This document shows positions 29,768 through 37,776 of a stretch of 64,000 bases of DNA, piece after piece. Within the stretch, counting starts at the first letter, position 1. Each line of letters starts with the position of its first letter. Below the pieces are notes generated by a model. It was not told the origin of the DNA, made no database searches, and saw only the letters and a program-made list of their open reading frames with translations. Source of the DNA: an uncultured Colwellia sp. (GTDB lineage: Bacteria > Pseudomonadota > Gammaproteobacteria > Enterobacterales > Alteromonadaceae); NCBI GenBank assembly GCA_913058145.1, contig CAJXQM010000005.1, forward strand, positions 62,001 to 126,000. The letters run 5' to 3'. The translations under genes and the position numbers were made by a program.

Positions 29768-30808
29768 ATGACTGCAAAACGTTATTTGTTTTATATTTCT
29801 CAAAATTATTCTTATGCTATTTTACGACCTTTGCAAAATGCGATTTTAGCGAGGGGGGATCAAGTCGCTTGGTTTTTAGAGGGTAAAGAAGTTAATGCTG
29901 ACTTTTTAACCGCCGATGAACGTCAACTAATGTCAATTGCTGAGATAAAAAGCTACAATCCTAAAGCTGTTTTTTATCCAGCTAATATAGCGCCTACTTT
30001 TTTACCCGGTATTAATGTTGCTATTTTTCACGGCTTTGATGCAGGGAAAGTGGATAAAAAAGGTAATAATGATCATTTTAAAATTAGAAATTGCTTTGAT
30101 CTTTATTGCACTCAAGGTCCAAGTACAACCCAACCCTTTTTAACATTAGCTAAGCAATATAGCCATTTTAAAGTAACTGAAACTGGATGGTGTGCGCTAG
30201 ATAGACTTTATTTAAAGCCAGTAAATATGCCAGTAAATAAGCCAACGATACTATTATGCTCTACGTTTTCAAAAAAGCTTTCTTGTGCCCCTCATTTATT
30301 TGAAGTGGTCAAGAAACTCTGTCAATTAAATAAATGGAAATGGTTAGTGCAATTCCACCCCAAAATGCCCGTGGAAATTGTGAATCAATATAAATCTCTC
30401 CAAAACGATAACTTAACTTTTATTGAAACGGATGATGTTATTCCATTATTACAAAAAGCTGACGTGATGGTCTGTGATACATCATCAGTTTTAATTATGT
30501 TTTTATTGTTAGGTAAGCCAGTGGTGACATATCAGAATATAGCACCAAAAGATTACTTATTAGATATTGATAATGTAGACTTACTGGAACAATCCATTGA
30601 AGCCGCATTGCAAAAGCCACCTAAGTTAATGGAGCATATTAAAGACTTTATTAATAAGACTCATCCTTATAGTGACGGCAATTCCTCAATTCGAGTTTTA
30701 AATGCAGTTGAAGAGGTGTTGTCTGGTAAGCTATCATTGAGCAACAAACCGATAGATGTTGTTAGGCAATTTAAAATGCGTAAGAAATTAAAGTACTGGC
30801 GATTGTAA
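29768..30808 (+). CDS. CDP-glycerol glycerophosphotransferase-like protein
   Basis: GT-B-type protein of 346 residues resembling the CDP-glycerol:glycerophosphate transferase family. The C-terminal half has the donor-site features GWCALDRLYL, QFHPKMP and CDTSSVLIMFLLLGKPVVTY. In Gram-negative bacteria such genes occur in LPS or capsule loci and may add glycerol phosphate or a related group; the actual substrate is not known. It is followed after 14 bases by a GT2 gene, so the two are probably co-transcribed. Confidence 0.75.
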   Translation: MTAKRYLFYISQNYSYAILRPLQNAILARGDQVAWFLEGKEVNADFLTADERQLMSIAEIKSYNPKAVFYPANIAPTFLPGINVAIFHGFDAGKVDKKGNNDHFKIRNCFDLYCTQGPSTTQPFLTLAKQYSHFKVTETGWCALDRLYLKPVNMPVNKPTILLCSTFSKKLSCAPHLFEVVKKLCQLNKWKWLVQFHPKMPVEIVNQYKSLQNDNLTFIETDDVIPLLQKADVMVCDTSSVLIMFLLLGKPVVTYQNIAPKDYLLDIDNVDLLEQSIEAALQKPPKLMEHIKDFINKTHPYSDGNSSIRVLNAVEEVLSGKLSLSNKPIDVVRQFKMRKKLKYWRL

Positions 30809-30822
30809 ATATTTTGGGAAAC

Positions 30823-31587
30823 ATGATGAAAAAAATATCAATATGCATTATTTGTAAAAATGAAGAAAGTAAAATTGCCAATTGTTTGGCATCGGTTAGT
30901 TGGGCGGATGAAATCGTTATTGTTGATTCGGGAAGTACAGATAATACACTTGAAATTGCAAAAGAGTTTACTGATAAAATTTTTGTTAAAGAAGATTGGC
31001 AGGGCTTTGGCAATCAGCGACGTAGAGCAGAAGACTTTGCTTCTAATGATTGGGTTTTTGCTATTGATTGCGATGAAGTTGTTACTGAAGAGTTAAAAAA
31101 TGAAATAATATCTAAAATTTCTAATGCTAATGATACCGATGTGTTTTGTGTAAATAGGTTAACAAACTTTTGTGGACAGTTTATTTATCATAGTGGCTGG
31201 TATCCTGATAAAATTGCACGTATTTATAATAAAGTATCCTATAGATATAACGAGGCGCTTGTTCATGAAGCACTAGATTGTAAAGGCTGTAAAAAAATCC
31301 ATTTAAAGGGAGGTTTACTGCATTATCAATATGATGATATTTACCAATATATTAATAAAAGAAATCGTTATGCTAGTTTGGGTGCTGATTCTAAATGTAG
31401 GCAAGGAAAAAAAAGTGGTGTATTAATAGCTACTTCTTCTTCAATATTTGCCTTTATTCGTCATTATTTTTTACGTTTAGGTTTTTTGGATGGTCGCTTA
31501 GGTTTTGTCATTGCCGTAATTCAAATGCAATATACGTTTAATAAATATTTGTTTACTTATTACCATCAAAACAAAAATCAAAAATAG
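30823..31587 (+). CDS. family 2 glycosyltransferase, WaaE/KdtX-like
   Basis: Inverting GT-A glycosyltransferase of about 254 residues from the ATG at 30823, with GGGA just upstream; a TTG at 30814 is less likely. It begins KKISICIICKNEESKIANCL, with VDSGSTDNT and the metal-binding AIDCDEV. Length and the YHSGWYPDKIARIYNK segment fit the LPS core beta-1,4-glucosyltransferase WaaE/KdtX group. The adjacent GT genes support a role in LPS core or surface polysaccharide. Confidence 0.82.
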   Translation: MMKKISICIICKNEESKIANCLASVSWADEIVIVDSGSTDNTLEIAKEFTDKIFVKEDWQGFGNQRRRAEDFASNDWVFAIDCDEVVTEELKNEIISKISNANDTDVFCVNRLTNFCGQFIYHSGWYPDKIARIYNKVSYRYNEALVHEALDCKGCKKIHLKGGLLHYQYDDIYQYINKRNRYASLGADSKCRQGKKSGVLIATSSSIFAFIRHYFLRLGFLDGRLGFVIAVIQMQYTFNKYLFTYYHQNKNQK

Positions 31588-31626
31588 AAGTGTTTCATCA
31601 TTTTTAAATTAAAAGTAGAGCTAACT

Positions 31627-32727
31627 TTAATTTTTGTTTTTTGAAGATAAGCTTTGAAAAAATTCAAGCATATTTTTGACTGTTTCTGTATGAGACATTT
31701 TGGTTTTGATAATATCTGTTGTGTGTTCCGCAAGTTCTTTTAGTTTTTTACGGTCTTGGTGAAGCATTCTTATTTTATCAGCAATTGCTTTTGAATCTCC
31801 AATGGGAACTAAATAACCATTTACGTCATTTTCTATTGTTTCAACAGCACCATCATTTGCTGATGAAACAACGGGTGTGCCATTTGATAATGCTTCTAGT
31901 ATTACTCTTGATAGGCCTTCTTTACCAATAGAGGGGAGAATGACTAAGTCGCATGCCTTAGCTATGGAAGGCGCATCACGTCTAAAGCCTGGCTGCAAAA
32001 TTCGCTCAGCCATACCGGAATTAATAATTTGAGATTGATAAGGCTCACAATTAAAATTTTTCCCAACTAAAATAATTCTAAGCTCGTTAATGTCAGCCAG
32101 TTGTTTAGCTGCATCAAGCATAACCTTTAAGCCTTTATGAGGCCTATTACTGCCAATGCATAAGACATTAAAATATTTTTGGTTGCTTCCTAATATATCA
32201 AGATCTACAGCAGGCTCTTGATACCAGGCTAAATCGTGACCTTTATAAATAGTTCTAACGTTATTTTTAATTGATTGTCTGACTTTATTTTTTACATTTT
32301 CTGTAACCGCACTTGATACACAAACTACCCCGTTTATACGAGGATGTAACATACAAAGGTAGTTACTAGGATCGGTTCTGTACATTCCACCAGAGGTACC
32401 TCGGTATACAATCAGCTGAACATTGAATCCAATGCATGCAAAAGAAGCGTTAGGAATTGTTTTTGAGCAACAAGCATATAGAACATCATATGAATGTAGA
32501 GTGAGTTCCTGACGGATCAGTTTTATAGAGTTTAAGCTGATTTTTTTTGTTATTTTATGAGGAATAACCCTAACGCCGGCTTGCTCAAAGCGCTCTAATT
32601 GTTCAGGTATTACATCGGTTATGATGGTTATATTGTGACCTGATTTTGCCATGGAACAATATATTTCAGCTTCAGGACGAAATTGATTAATTGTTGATGT
32701 TGAGCGGGTAAAAACTAATATGTTCAT
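31627..32727 (-). CDS. family 4 glycosyltransferase
   Basis: Retaining GT-B glycosyltransferase of 366 residues. The C-terminal Rossmann domain has VLCIGSNRPHKGLKVMLDAA, and the donor-binding EGLSRVILEALSNGTPVVS supplies the family E-x7-E motif. AAAAGG precedes the ATG. It is convergent with the WaaE-like gene and may be part of the same surface-polysaccharide locus; its acceptor is unknown. Between it and ygiM lies an insertion-sequence relic. Confidence 0.82.
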   Translation of the reverse strand: MNILVFTRSTSTINQFRPEAEIYCSMAKSGHNITIITDVIPEQLERFEQAGVRVIPHKITKKISLNSIKLIRQELTLHSYDVLYACCSKTIPNASFACIGFNVQLIVYRGTSGGMYRTDPSNYLCMLHPRINGVVCVSSAVTENVKNKVRQSIKNNVRTIYKGHDLAWYQEPAVDLDILGSNQKYFNVLCIGSNRPHKGLKVMLDAAKQLADINELRIILVGKNFNCEPYQSQIINSGMAERILQPGFRRDAPSIAKACDLVILPSIGKEGLSRVILEALSNGTPVVSSANDGAVETIENDVNGYLVPIGDSKAIADKIRMLHQDRKKLKELAEHTTDIIKTKMSHTETVKNMLEFFQSLSSKNKN

Positions 32728-32839
32728 AAAAACCTTTTAAAATACAGAACTTAATAAGCTGTATTGTTAGTATATCTAAATAAACTCATATATTCGCAAT
32801 ATTTTGTACTTTTACGAGTTTAGATAACGACTGTTCTGG

Positions 32840-33016
32840 TCAAGCAGCATAAGACACATTTATTGTGGACTGCTCGAACTCAATTAGAGAGCAATCACCG
32901 TTTGAACTATGAAGGGCCTTTTTTAAGATTTCTTTTTCCATACGCAGTTGTTTGCTTTCTTTACATAGTTTTATTAACTCATTGCGTTCATCACCATAGT
33001 TGGTATTGATGATATG
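32840..33016 (-). pseudogene. IS3-family transposase OrfA remnant
   Basis: A 58-codon open stretch on the minus strand ends with a stop at 32840 and reads YGDERNELIKLCKESKQL, RMEKEILKKALHSS and so on. This is the leucine-zipper end typical of IS3-family OrfA (ELxRLRKENxxLRMERDILKKA). There is no start, no helix-turn-helix part in frame and no OrfB, and no terminal inverted repeats were recognised. It is a decayed insertion sequence beside the polysaccharide genes; the remaining 32728-33203 gap shows nothing else. Confidence 0.72.
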
Positions 33017-33203
33017 TCATTGATTATCCATTTGTTTTTTGTAACGTCTATTCCACAGCTCCCTGTAAACATCCCCCCTTAGAGCCACTCAATTGTATCT
33101 AGCTTTGCCATCCAATTATATTTGATATAGCATCTATTCATTTTAATAATATTTTTTTTGTAGGATGTATGGTTTTTACTCGTTACTAGACCACATAACA
33201 AAA

Positions 33204-33836
33204 CTAACTCCAACTATCCATTGAGCTTTTACGACGAGAAAAAATTCTAGGTGCAATTAAACCTAAAAATAAACCTATCACTAATACTATCGCGCCATTA
33301 TAAAAACGTTGCGTTAGAATTTTAGTATCTTGATCTTTCACTTTACTTGTCGTTGTTTTGAGTTGTTGTTCAACTTGCTTTAATTGGGTTAACAGTTTAT
33401 CTCTATCTTTAGTCAGTATGTCGACAGAACTTCTTAATTTATTCACTTCACCATCAAGCTGGCCAGTGTAATCACTACTACTGACTATTTTGCTATTCAG
33501 CTCTGCAACAACATAACGCAACCCTGGTTGAGTGGTGAGATATTTAGTTTCTATCCATGTATTGCGGTTTTTAGCATCAATAATTTCACTATAGCCTTTA
33601 TCTGATTTTCCTGTTGTTTTTATCTCTGAACCAGCATTAATCGTACCCAATATGCGATAATTTGTACCCGGTCCCGTATGCATATATATTGATAAATCAT
33701 CAGTAATAAAACCTTGTTCATTTTTTGATGAACTGGTTTCTTGTGCTTGAGCAGATATAACAGCACAAAGTAGAAGGGTAAAGCTGACTAGTATTTGTCT
33801 AATTTTTTGTTTTACGATCTTAGAAGAAATTTTCAT
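33204..33836 (-). CDS. ygiM: SH3-domain membrane protein YgiM (TIGR04211 type)
   Basis: Envelope protein of 210 residues: signal peptide (cut near AQAQE), bacterial SH3 domain (about 42-100, with MHTGPGTNYRILGTI), a coiled coil of about 60 residues and a C-terminal membrane helix (VLVIGLFLGLIAPRIF) ending in basic RRKSS. This is the YgiM layout; the role in E. coli is unclear. It is divergent from the CYTH gene below, and the same ygiM/ygiF neighbourhood exists in E. coli. Confidence 0.85.
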   Translation of the reverse strand: MKISSKIVKQKIRQILVSFTLLLCAVISAQAQETSSSKNEQGFITDDLSIYMHTGPGTNYRILGTINAGSEIKTTGKSDKGYSEIIDAKNRNTWIETKYLTTQPGLRYVVAELNSKIVSSSDYTGQLDGEVNKLRSSVDILTKDRDKLLTQLKQVEQQLKTTTSKVKDQDTKILTQRFYNGAIVLVIGLFLGLIAPRIFSRRKSSMDSWS

Positions 33837-33979
33837 GAAACAACCACTGGATAAATAAATTATTGATGCTCAGATACTATGTGTTTGGCGCTTTGATAGC
33901 AAGTTAAGATTGAGTTTGAAGTCGCTTGAGTCTAAGCTATTAGCGATTGAATTATTTAATAAAATAGAAGCTTACTAAA

Positions 33980-34624
33980 ATGACTACAGAGATAGAACTT
34001 AAATACTTAATACCCGCAAATAATGAAGATAATGATGTAGTTGCTGATAACATTACGGCAATGTTAAAAGAACACACTATTACCTTTACACTTGACCAAA
34101 AGCAGTTAAACAATCACTATTTCGATAATAAAGACTTAGCGTTAAGAAAAATGGATATAGGACTGAGGATAAGAGGGGTTGACCAAGAATATGAACAAAC
34201 CGTTAAAACCGCAGGAAAAGTTGTTGGCTGTTTGCACCAAAGGCCAGAATATAATGTTGCTCTTGAAGATAACCAGTTAGCCTTATCATTATTTCCAGAA
34301 CATATTTGGCCAGCGCATGTTGATGTAGTGAAACTACAGAAAAGTTTGCAGGTGATTTTTAATACCAACTTTTCTCGTCAAACTTGGTTAATTACGCAAG
34401 CAAGTAGTGTTATTGAATTAGCACTTGATCGCGGTGAAATTTTCACTTCGCCTAATATAGAAACACTTGCCATAAATGAACTAGAAATAGAACTCGTTAG
34501 CGGTGATGAGCAAGCGTTATTTGCTTTAGCAGAGCAGTTAATGACCGTTGTTCAAATGAAGCCAGGTAAGTTAAGCAAAGCTGCTCGGGGTTATACCTTA
34601 TATCATCAAAGAGATGGTTCGTAG
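33980..34624 (+). CDS. ygiF: CYTH-domain inorganic triphosphatase, YgiF-like
   Basis: CYTH/triphosphate-tunnel enzyme of 214 residues; the E. coli homologue hydrolyses inorganic triphosphate. The N-terminal EIELKY gives the ExExK signature, and later strands supply the charged tunnel residues (GLRIRG, ELEIELVSG). It lacks the C-terminal CHAD domain that makes E. coli YgiF 433 residues long. The stop shares one base with the GTG start of the L,D-transpeptidase gene, so the two are translationally coupled. Confidence 0.85.
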   Translation: MTTEIELKYLIPANNEDNDVVADNITAMLKEHTITFTLDQKQLNNHYFDNKDLALRKMDIGLRIRGVDQEYEQTVKTAGKVVGCLHQRPEYNVALEDNQLALSLFPEHIWPAHVDVVKLQKSLQVIFNTNFSRQTWLITQASSVIELALDRGEIFTSPNIETLAINELEIELVSGDEQALFALAEQLMTVVQMKPGKLSKAARGYTLYHQRDGS

Positions 34625-35538
34625 TGAATATCAGTAATAAATTTTTAAAGCACTTTTTCTCTGTTGGCGTCATTACTTTATGTTTTATTAGCAATTTTAT
34701 TTATGCAACAGAATATGACTTACCAGCAAAAAACTTTCGACTTATTGGCGTTGATCAAAGCCATAAAGTTAAGAAAGGTGATTATTTTCAAAAAATTGCT
34801 GAGCAGTATAATGTTGGCTTTTTGGCACTAATGGCAGCAAACCCTGATATTGATCCTTTTTTACCTGAAATTGATAGTGATATTGTTATTCCTAGCGCTA
34901 TGTTATTACCCTATGTAAAACGTGAAGGTATTGTCATTAATTTACCTGAATTACGTTTGTATTATTTTTTACCACAAGAAAATAAAGTACATGTGTTTCC
35001 TGTTGGTATCGGTAGGGAAGGTTTGACGACGCCGAAAGCAACGAGTTACATTAGCAGCAAAAGAAAAGATCCTATTTGGCGGCCGACAAGCGCTATGCGC
35101 CAACGGTACTTTGAACAACACGGTAAACAAATGCAAAAAGAAATTGCTGCAGGGCCTAGTAATCCCTTCGGTAAATACGCATTACGACTCGGTACTAGTG
35201 AATATTTAATTCATGGCACTAATCAACGTTTTGGTATTGGCATGCGCTCGAGTTCAGGTTGTATTCGTATGTTTGACGGTGATATTAAATGGCTGTTTGA
35301 CAATGTTCCATTAAATACTAAGGTGCGTATTATTGATCAACCGATAAAAATGTCTTATGAAAGTGGAGGTAGACAGGTGATGGAAATACATTCCCCTTTA
35401 TCCATTGAAAATATAGCTCAAAAAAAATCAATAACTGCGGCGGTAAAAACGTTTGTCGGTAAAAATGATAGCGTGTGGCAAAAAATAATCCCTATGCTTG
35501 ATAAGCCACAGGGATTAATTATCGAGTTAGGACAATAA
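34624..35538 (+). CDS. LysM L,D-transpeptidase (YkuD/ErfK type)
   Basis: Periplasmic peptidoglycan cross-linking or lipoprotein-anchoring enzyme of 304 residues, starting at a GTG. Signal peptide (1-28), a LysM-like domain (about 47-92), then the YkuD domain with His197 (LIHGTNQRFGIG) and catalytic Cys213 (SSSGCIRMFD). Enzymes of this architecture in E. coli (ErfK, YbiS, YcfS) attach Braun lipoprotein to peptidoglycan. It is coupled to the CYTH gene and convergent with the lpp-like gene five bases away, its likely substrate. Confidence 0.9.
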   Translation: MNISNKFLKHFFSVGVITLCFISNFIYATEYDLPAKNFRLIGVDQSHKVKKGDYFQKIAEQYNVGFLALMAANPDIDPFLPEIDSDIVIPSAMLLPYVKREGIVINLPELRLYYFLPQENKVHVFPVGIGREGLTTPKATSYISSKRKDPIWRPTSAMRQRYFEQHGKQMQKEIAAGPSNPFGKYALRLGTSEYLIHGTNQRFGIGMRSSSGCIRMFDGDIKWLFDNVPLNTKVRIIDQPIKMSYESGGRQVMEIHSPLSIENIAQKKSITAAVKTFVGKNDSVWQKIIPMLDKPQGLIIELGQ

Positions 35539-35542
35539 TGGC

Positions 35543-35818
35543 TTATTTTTTATAAGAAGCAACAACGTTGTCAATGCGTTCATTTGCGTTCGCAGCACTT
35601 TCAGCGGCTTGCTCTGCTGCCATTTTAGCGGCTTGTGCTTCTTCGCTGATAGATTCGTGTTGTGTTTGAAGCTCAGAAACTTCGCTTGAAAGTGAGTCAA
35701 CTTTATTGGATAAACTGGCAATGCTTGATTCTAAGCCTTCAGTGTTTGCACAAGCGGTTAAGCCTAATGCAAAACTAACGGTAAGTAAATTTTTGATAAG
35801 TGATTTTTGTTTTAACAT
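35543..35818 (-). CDS. lpp: Braun-type outer-membrane lipoprotein
   Basis: Lipoprotein of 91 residues from the ATG at 35818, preceded by AGGG; an upstream in-frame ATG at 35857 would add 13 residues before the signal peptide. The lipobox is LTAC (Cys23). The mature part is one heptad-repeat helix (SIASLSNKVDSLSSEVSELQ) and the end AANANERIDNVVASYKK aligns with E. coli Lpp AARANQRLDNMATKYRK. The terminal lysine is the residue attached to peptidoglycan by L,D-transpeptidases. It is somewhat longer than Lpp. Confidence 0.85.
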   Translation of the reverse strand: MLKQKSLIKNLLTVSFALGLTACANTEGLESSIASLSNKVDSLSSEVSELQTQHESISEEAQAAKMAAEQAAESAANANERIDNVVASYKK

Positions 35819-35896
35819 AATGATGTCCCTATGTGTGTTTATTTTGATGTTAAACAAAAGTATGGCACATATAAGATTATTTTTACAAAAATCTAT

Positions 35897-36262
35897 TTAT
35901 TTGTTCTCGCTTAGGTTAACTGATTCAATGAGCTCATCCATTAATTTTCTCTTGATATCAAGTTGCTGTATGGCTTCTAAACCGTATTTTTCAGCTAATA
36001 ATTGATAATCACTTAGGGCTAAACTTACCGTTAGACGAGGGCGTTTTGGACGTTTATTAATGGGTAACCCTAAAATATCACGAATTTGATCTGATGGGCT
36101 AAGGCCGGCATCAAGCGCCTGTTTTCGAATAGACAACTGTATTTTTTCATCCATATCAAAAGCAACTTGCACGGCTTTCATTGCCTTTACTGAAGACTGC
36201 CATTTATCAGGGATTTTTCTATCTTTTTTTGTAGGGATAGATGAAGTATTAGCTTTTGTCAT
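35897..36262 (-). CDS. small protein with ribbon-helix-helix-like repeats, last gene of PspA cluster
   Basis: Not a family I recognise by name. The 121 residues hold two regions that read like ribbon-helix-helix DNA-binding units: about 30-65 (VQVAFDMDEKIQLSIRKQAL then GLSPSDQIRDILG) and, weaker, about 76-112 (RLTVSLALSDYQLLAEKYG). Beta-strand, helix, Gly-Leu-Ser turn and second helix are in the right order. It directly follows yjfK (22 bases), so it may be the regulator of the PspA cluster. This is inference from pattern only; a structural or packing role for the cluster is possible. Confidence 0.65.
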   Translation of the reverse strand: MTKANTSSIPTKKDRKIPDKWQSSVKAMKAVQVAFDMDEKIQLSIRKQALDAGLSPSDQIRDILGLPINKRPKRPRLTVSLALSDYQLLAEKYGLEAIQQLDIKRKLMDELIESVNLSENK

Positions 36263-36267
36263 ATTAT

Positions 36268-36288
36268 TTCCTAGTTCCTAGTTCCTAG
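36268..36288 (-). repeat. tandem heptamer carrying the ribosome binding site
   Basis: Three exact copies of TTCCTAG; on the minus strand this is CTAGGAA repeated, giving three Shine-Dalgarno-like AGGAA units ahead of the small-protein ATG and covering the yjfK stop codon. Repeat gain or loss would change the yjfK end and the spacing of the ribosome binding site. Confidence 0.8.
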
Positions 36289-36926
36289 CTCGCTGGGTAC
36301 ATATCAATAATATCGGTTAATGGTCTAAATAAGGTTAAAAAGACATCAGTATCGCCATCTTGCCACACTTCTATATCTACGCCTTTACTTTGATCTTCGT
36401 TATACAAGCTATATAGTTCAAGTTGCTCGCCAGAGCCTTTCCCTTCATAGGCAGAAAGATCTTCACTGCGATGATCTTTTCGATGAAAGTAACCCACTTT
36501 TGCAAAAATACTTTGTTGGTATTGTTCACTACTCCAAGTTGAAGTGACTTCATTATCACGTTGGCGGTTTAAAAAAGCTTGCCCAGGTTCATCAAATACT
36601 TGTGAGAAGTTATCTAAATCAAACAATGTTTCAATATCATCATGCTCAACTTTGACTGAAAACTTTAGCTCGGTGCTATCATCAATTTCTAATGATAAAA
36701 AGATCGCCAGTTCATCATTTCCTTGTAAAGACCATTCAGTTTGTGTGTTTTGTTCGTATTCATAGCTATTAACCGCGGTCACTTGAAACTGTTGACCTTG
36801 TAACGCTTGAGGTAAAGCAAAGCTATCCGTTAATACAATAATATCACCGACTAAAAGTTGGTTGACGTGAGTTAATTTACGTTCAGCTTGTGCTTCTTTG
36901 TTAAATATTTTTTTAAAAAAACTCAT
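36285..36926 (-). CDS. yjfK: DUF2491 family protein YjfK
   Basis: Cytosolic protein of 213 residues, acidic and rich in beta strands, without signal or membrane helices. The call rests on its length, its position right after the PspA homologue as in the E. coli yjfIJKLM cluster, and its general sequence feel (VGDIIVLTDSFALPQALQG, LYSLYNEDQ). Function is unknown; it is thought to act with the PspA-like coat protein. A large hairpin separates it from pspA. Confidence 0.75.
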   Translation of the reverse strand: MSFFKKIFNKEAQAERKLTHVNQLLVGDIIVLTDSFALPQALQGQQFQVTAVNSYEYEQNTQTEWSLQGNDELAIFLSLEIDDSTELKFSVKVEHDDIETLFDLDNFSQVFDEPGQAFLNRQRDNEVTSTWSSEQYQQSIFAKVGYFHRKDHRSEDLSAYEGKGSGEQLELYSLYNEDQSKGVDIEVWQDGDTDVFLTLFRPLTDIIDMYPAS

Positions 36927-36969
36927 TATTTATCTCAGTTGTCGAATAAATATTGTCGAATAAACAGCT

Positions 36970-37017
36970 GTGAATAAGTAGTCGCGAGTTATTGATAACT
37001 CACTACTACTTATTCAC
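36970..37017. repeat. large perfect-stem hairpin between pspA and yjfK
   Basis: Outer stem GTGAATAAGTAGT (36970-36982) pairs with ACTACTTATTCAC (37005-37017), 13 bp; an internal loop of three bases on each side is followed by GAGTTAT (36986-36992) with ATAACTC (36995-37001). In RNA it could stabilise or attenuate the transcript between the two genes. Confidence 0.8.
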
Positions 37018-37025
37018 TATGTAAA

Positions 37026-37715
37026 TTACTTCTGTTTCGCTTTAATACGATCAAGTACTGAGTTAGCGCTGTTTTCTTGTGAGCCTATGCCCGCAGCTTT
37101 TAACTGTGCTGTTAATGATGAATCTGCGTTTTCAGATTCAAGTATTTCAGCGGCCTTCATTTTATCATCAAATTTTTGTTGCTTCGCTTTAATACGCTCT
37201 AGTGAATCTTTAGCACTTAACAATTTTGAATTGCTCGATGAAAAATTATCAGTAATAGCCGAAGTCGCTTTTTGTACACTTTCTGTAGTTTTTACCATAG
37301 ATAACTGACGTTTATGCTCCGTTACTTGGCGCTCACTTTTCTTTACTAGCTCTTTAAGTCTATCAGCATTGCCGGTAAAACTATTAAGTGCTTGTTCTTG
37401 CGCGGCTAAATCATTTTCTAAGGTAGAAATCTTTTCAGCAATGGCAAGTGCTAACGTTTCATCACCTTTTTCTAAGGCTTGGCCAACATAACCTTCATGC
37501 TCAGATACTTCGCGTTGTAAACGAGTCACTTCACGGTTTGCCGACATCTGCTCGGCCATTACACCCGTTAAATCGCGTTTTGCCTTGGTTAAGTGATTTT
37601 CTGCATCACGAATCTCTTGTTCAAAAATACGGGTAGCATTTGCATCAATAATTGCTTCACCAGCTTCTGAAGCACCACCACGAATTGCAGTCATAATTTT
37701 TTTAAATATACTCAT
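37026..37715 (-). CDS. yjfJ: PspA/IM30-family membrane-remodelling protein YjfJ
   Basis: Coiled-coil protein of 229 residues of the PspA/Vipp1 (ESCRT-III-like) superfamily, which coats and repairs the inner membrane. It opens SIFKKIMTAIRGGASEAGEA, has long heptad helices (about 25-150, TKAKRDLTGVMAEQ and EVSEHEGYVGQALEKGDE) and ends in an Ala/Lys-rich helix. Neighbours (DUF2170, DUF2491, DUF350, spermidine synthase) identify the YjfJ branch rather than the PspABC stress operon; no pspF, pspB or pspC is present. Confidence 0.88.
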   Translation of the reverse strand: MSIFKKIMTAIRGGASEAGEAIIDANATRIFEQEIRDAENHLTKAKRDLTGVMAEQMSANREVTRLQREVSEHEGYVGQALEKGDETLALAIAEKISTLENDLAAQEQALNSFTGNADRLKELVKKSERQVTEHKRQLSMVKTTESVQKATSAITDNFSSSNSKLLSAKDSLERIKAKQQKFDDKMKAAEILESENADSSLTAQLKAAGIGSQENSANSVLDRIKAKQK

Positions 37716-37776
37716 TTTTTTCTCTCCTAATAAGATGATATTCTAACTTGGGTTTGTTGTCGTAATAGATTACGAC

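Noticed and set aside
37026-37715. Classical PspABC phage-shock operon
   Set aside because: No pspB, pspC or pspF; neighbours are those of the YjfJ branch.
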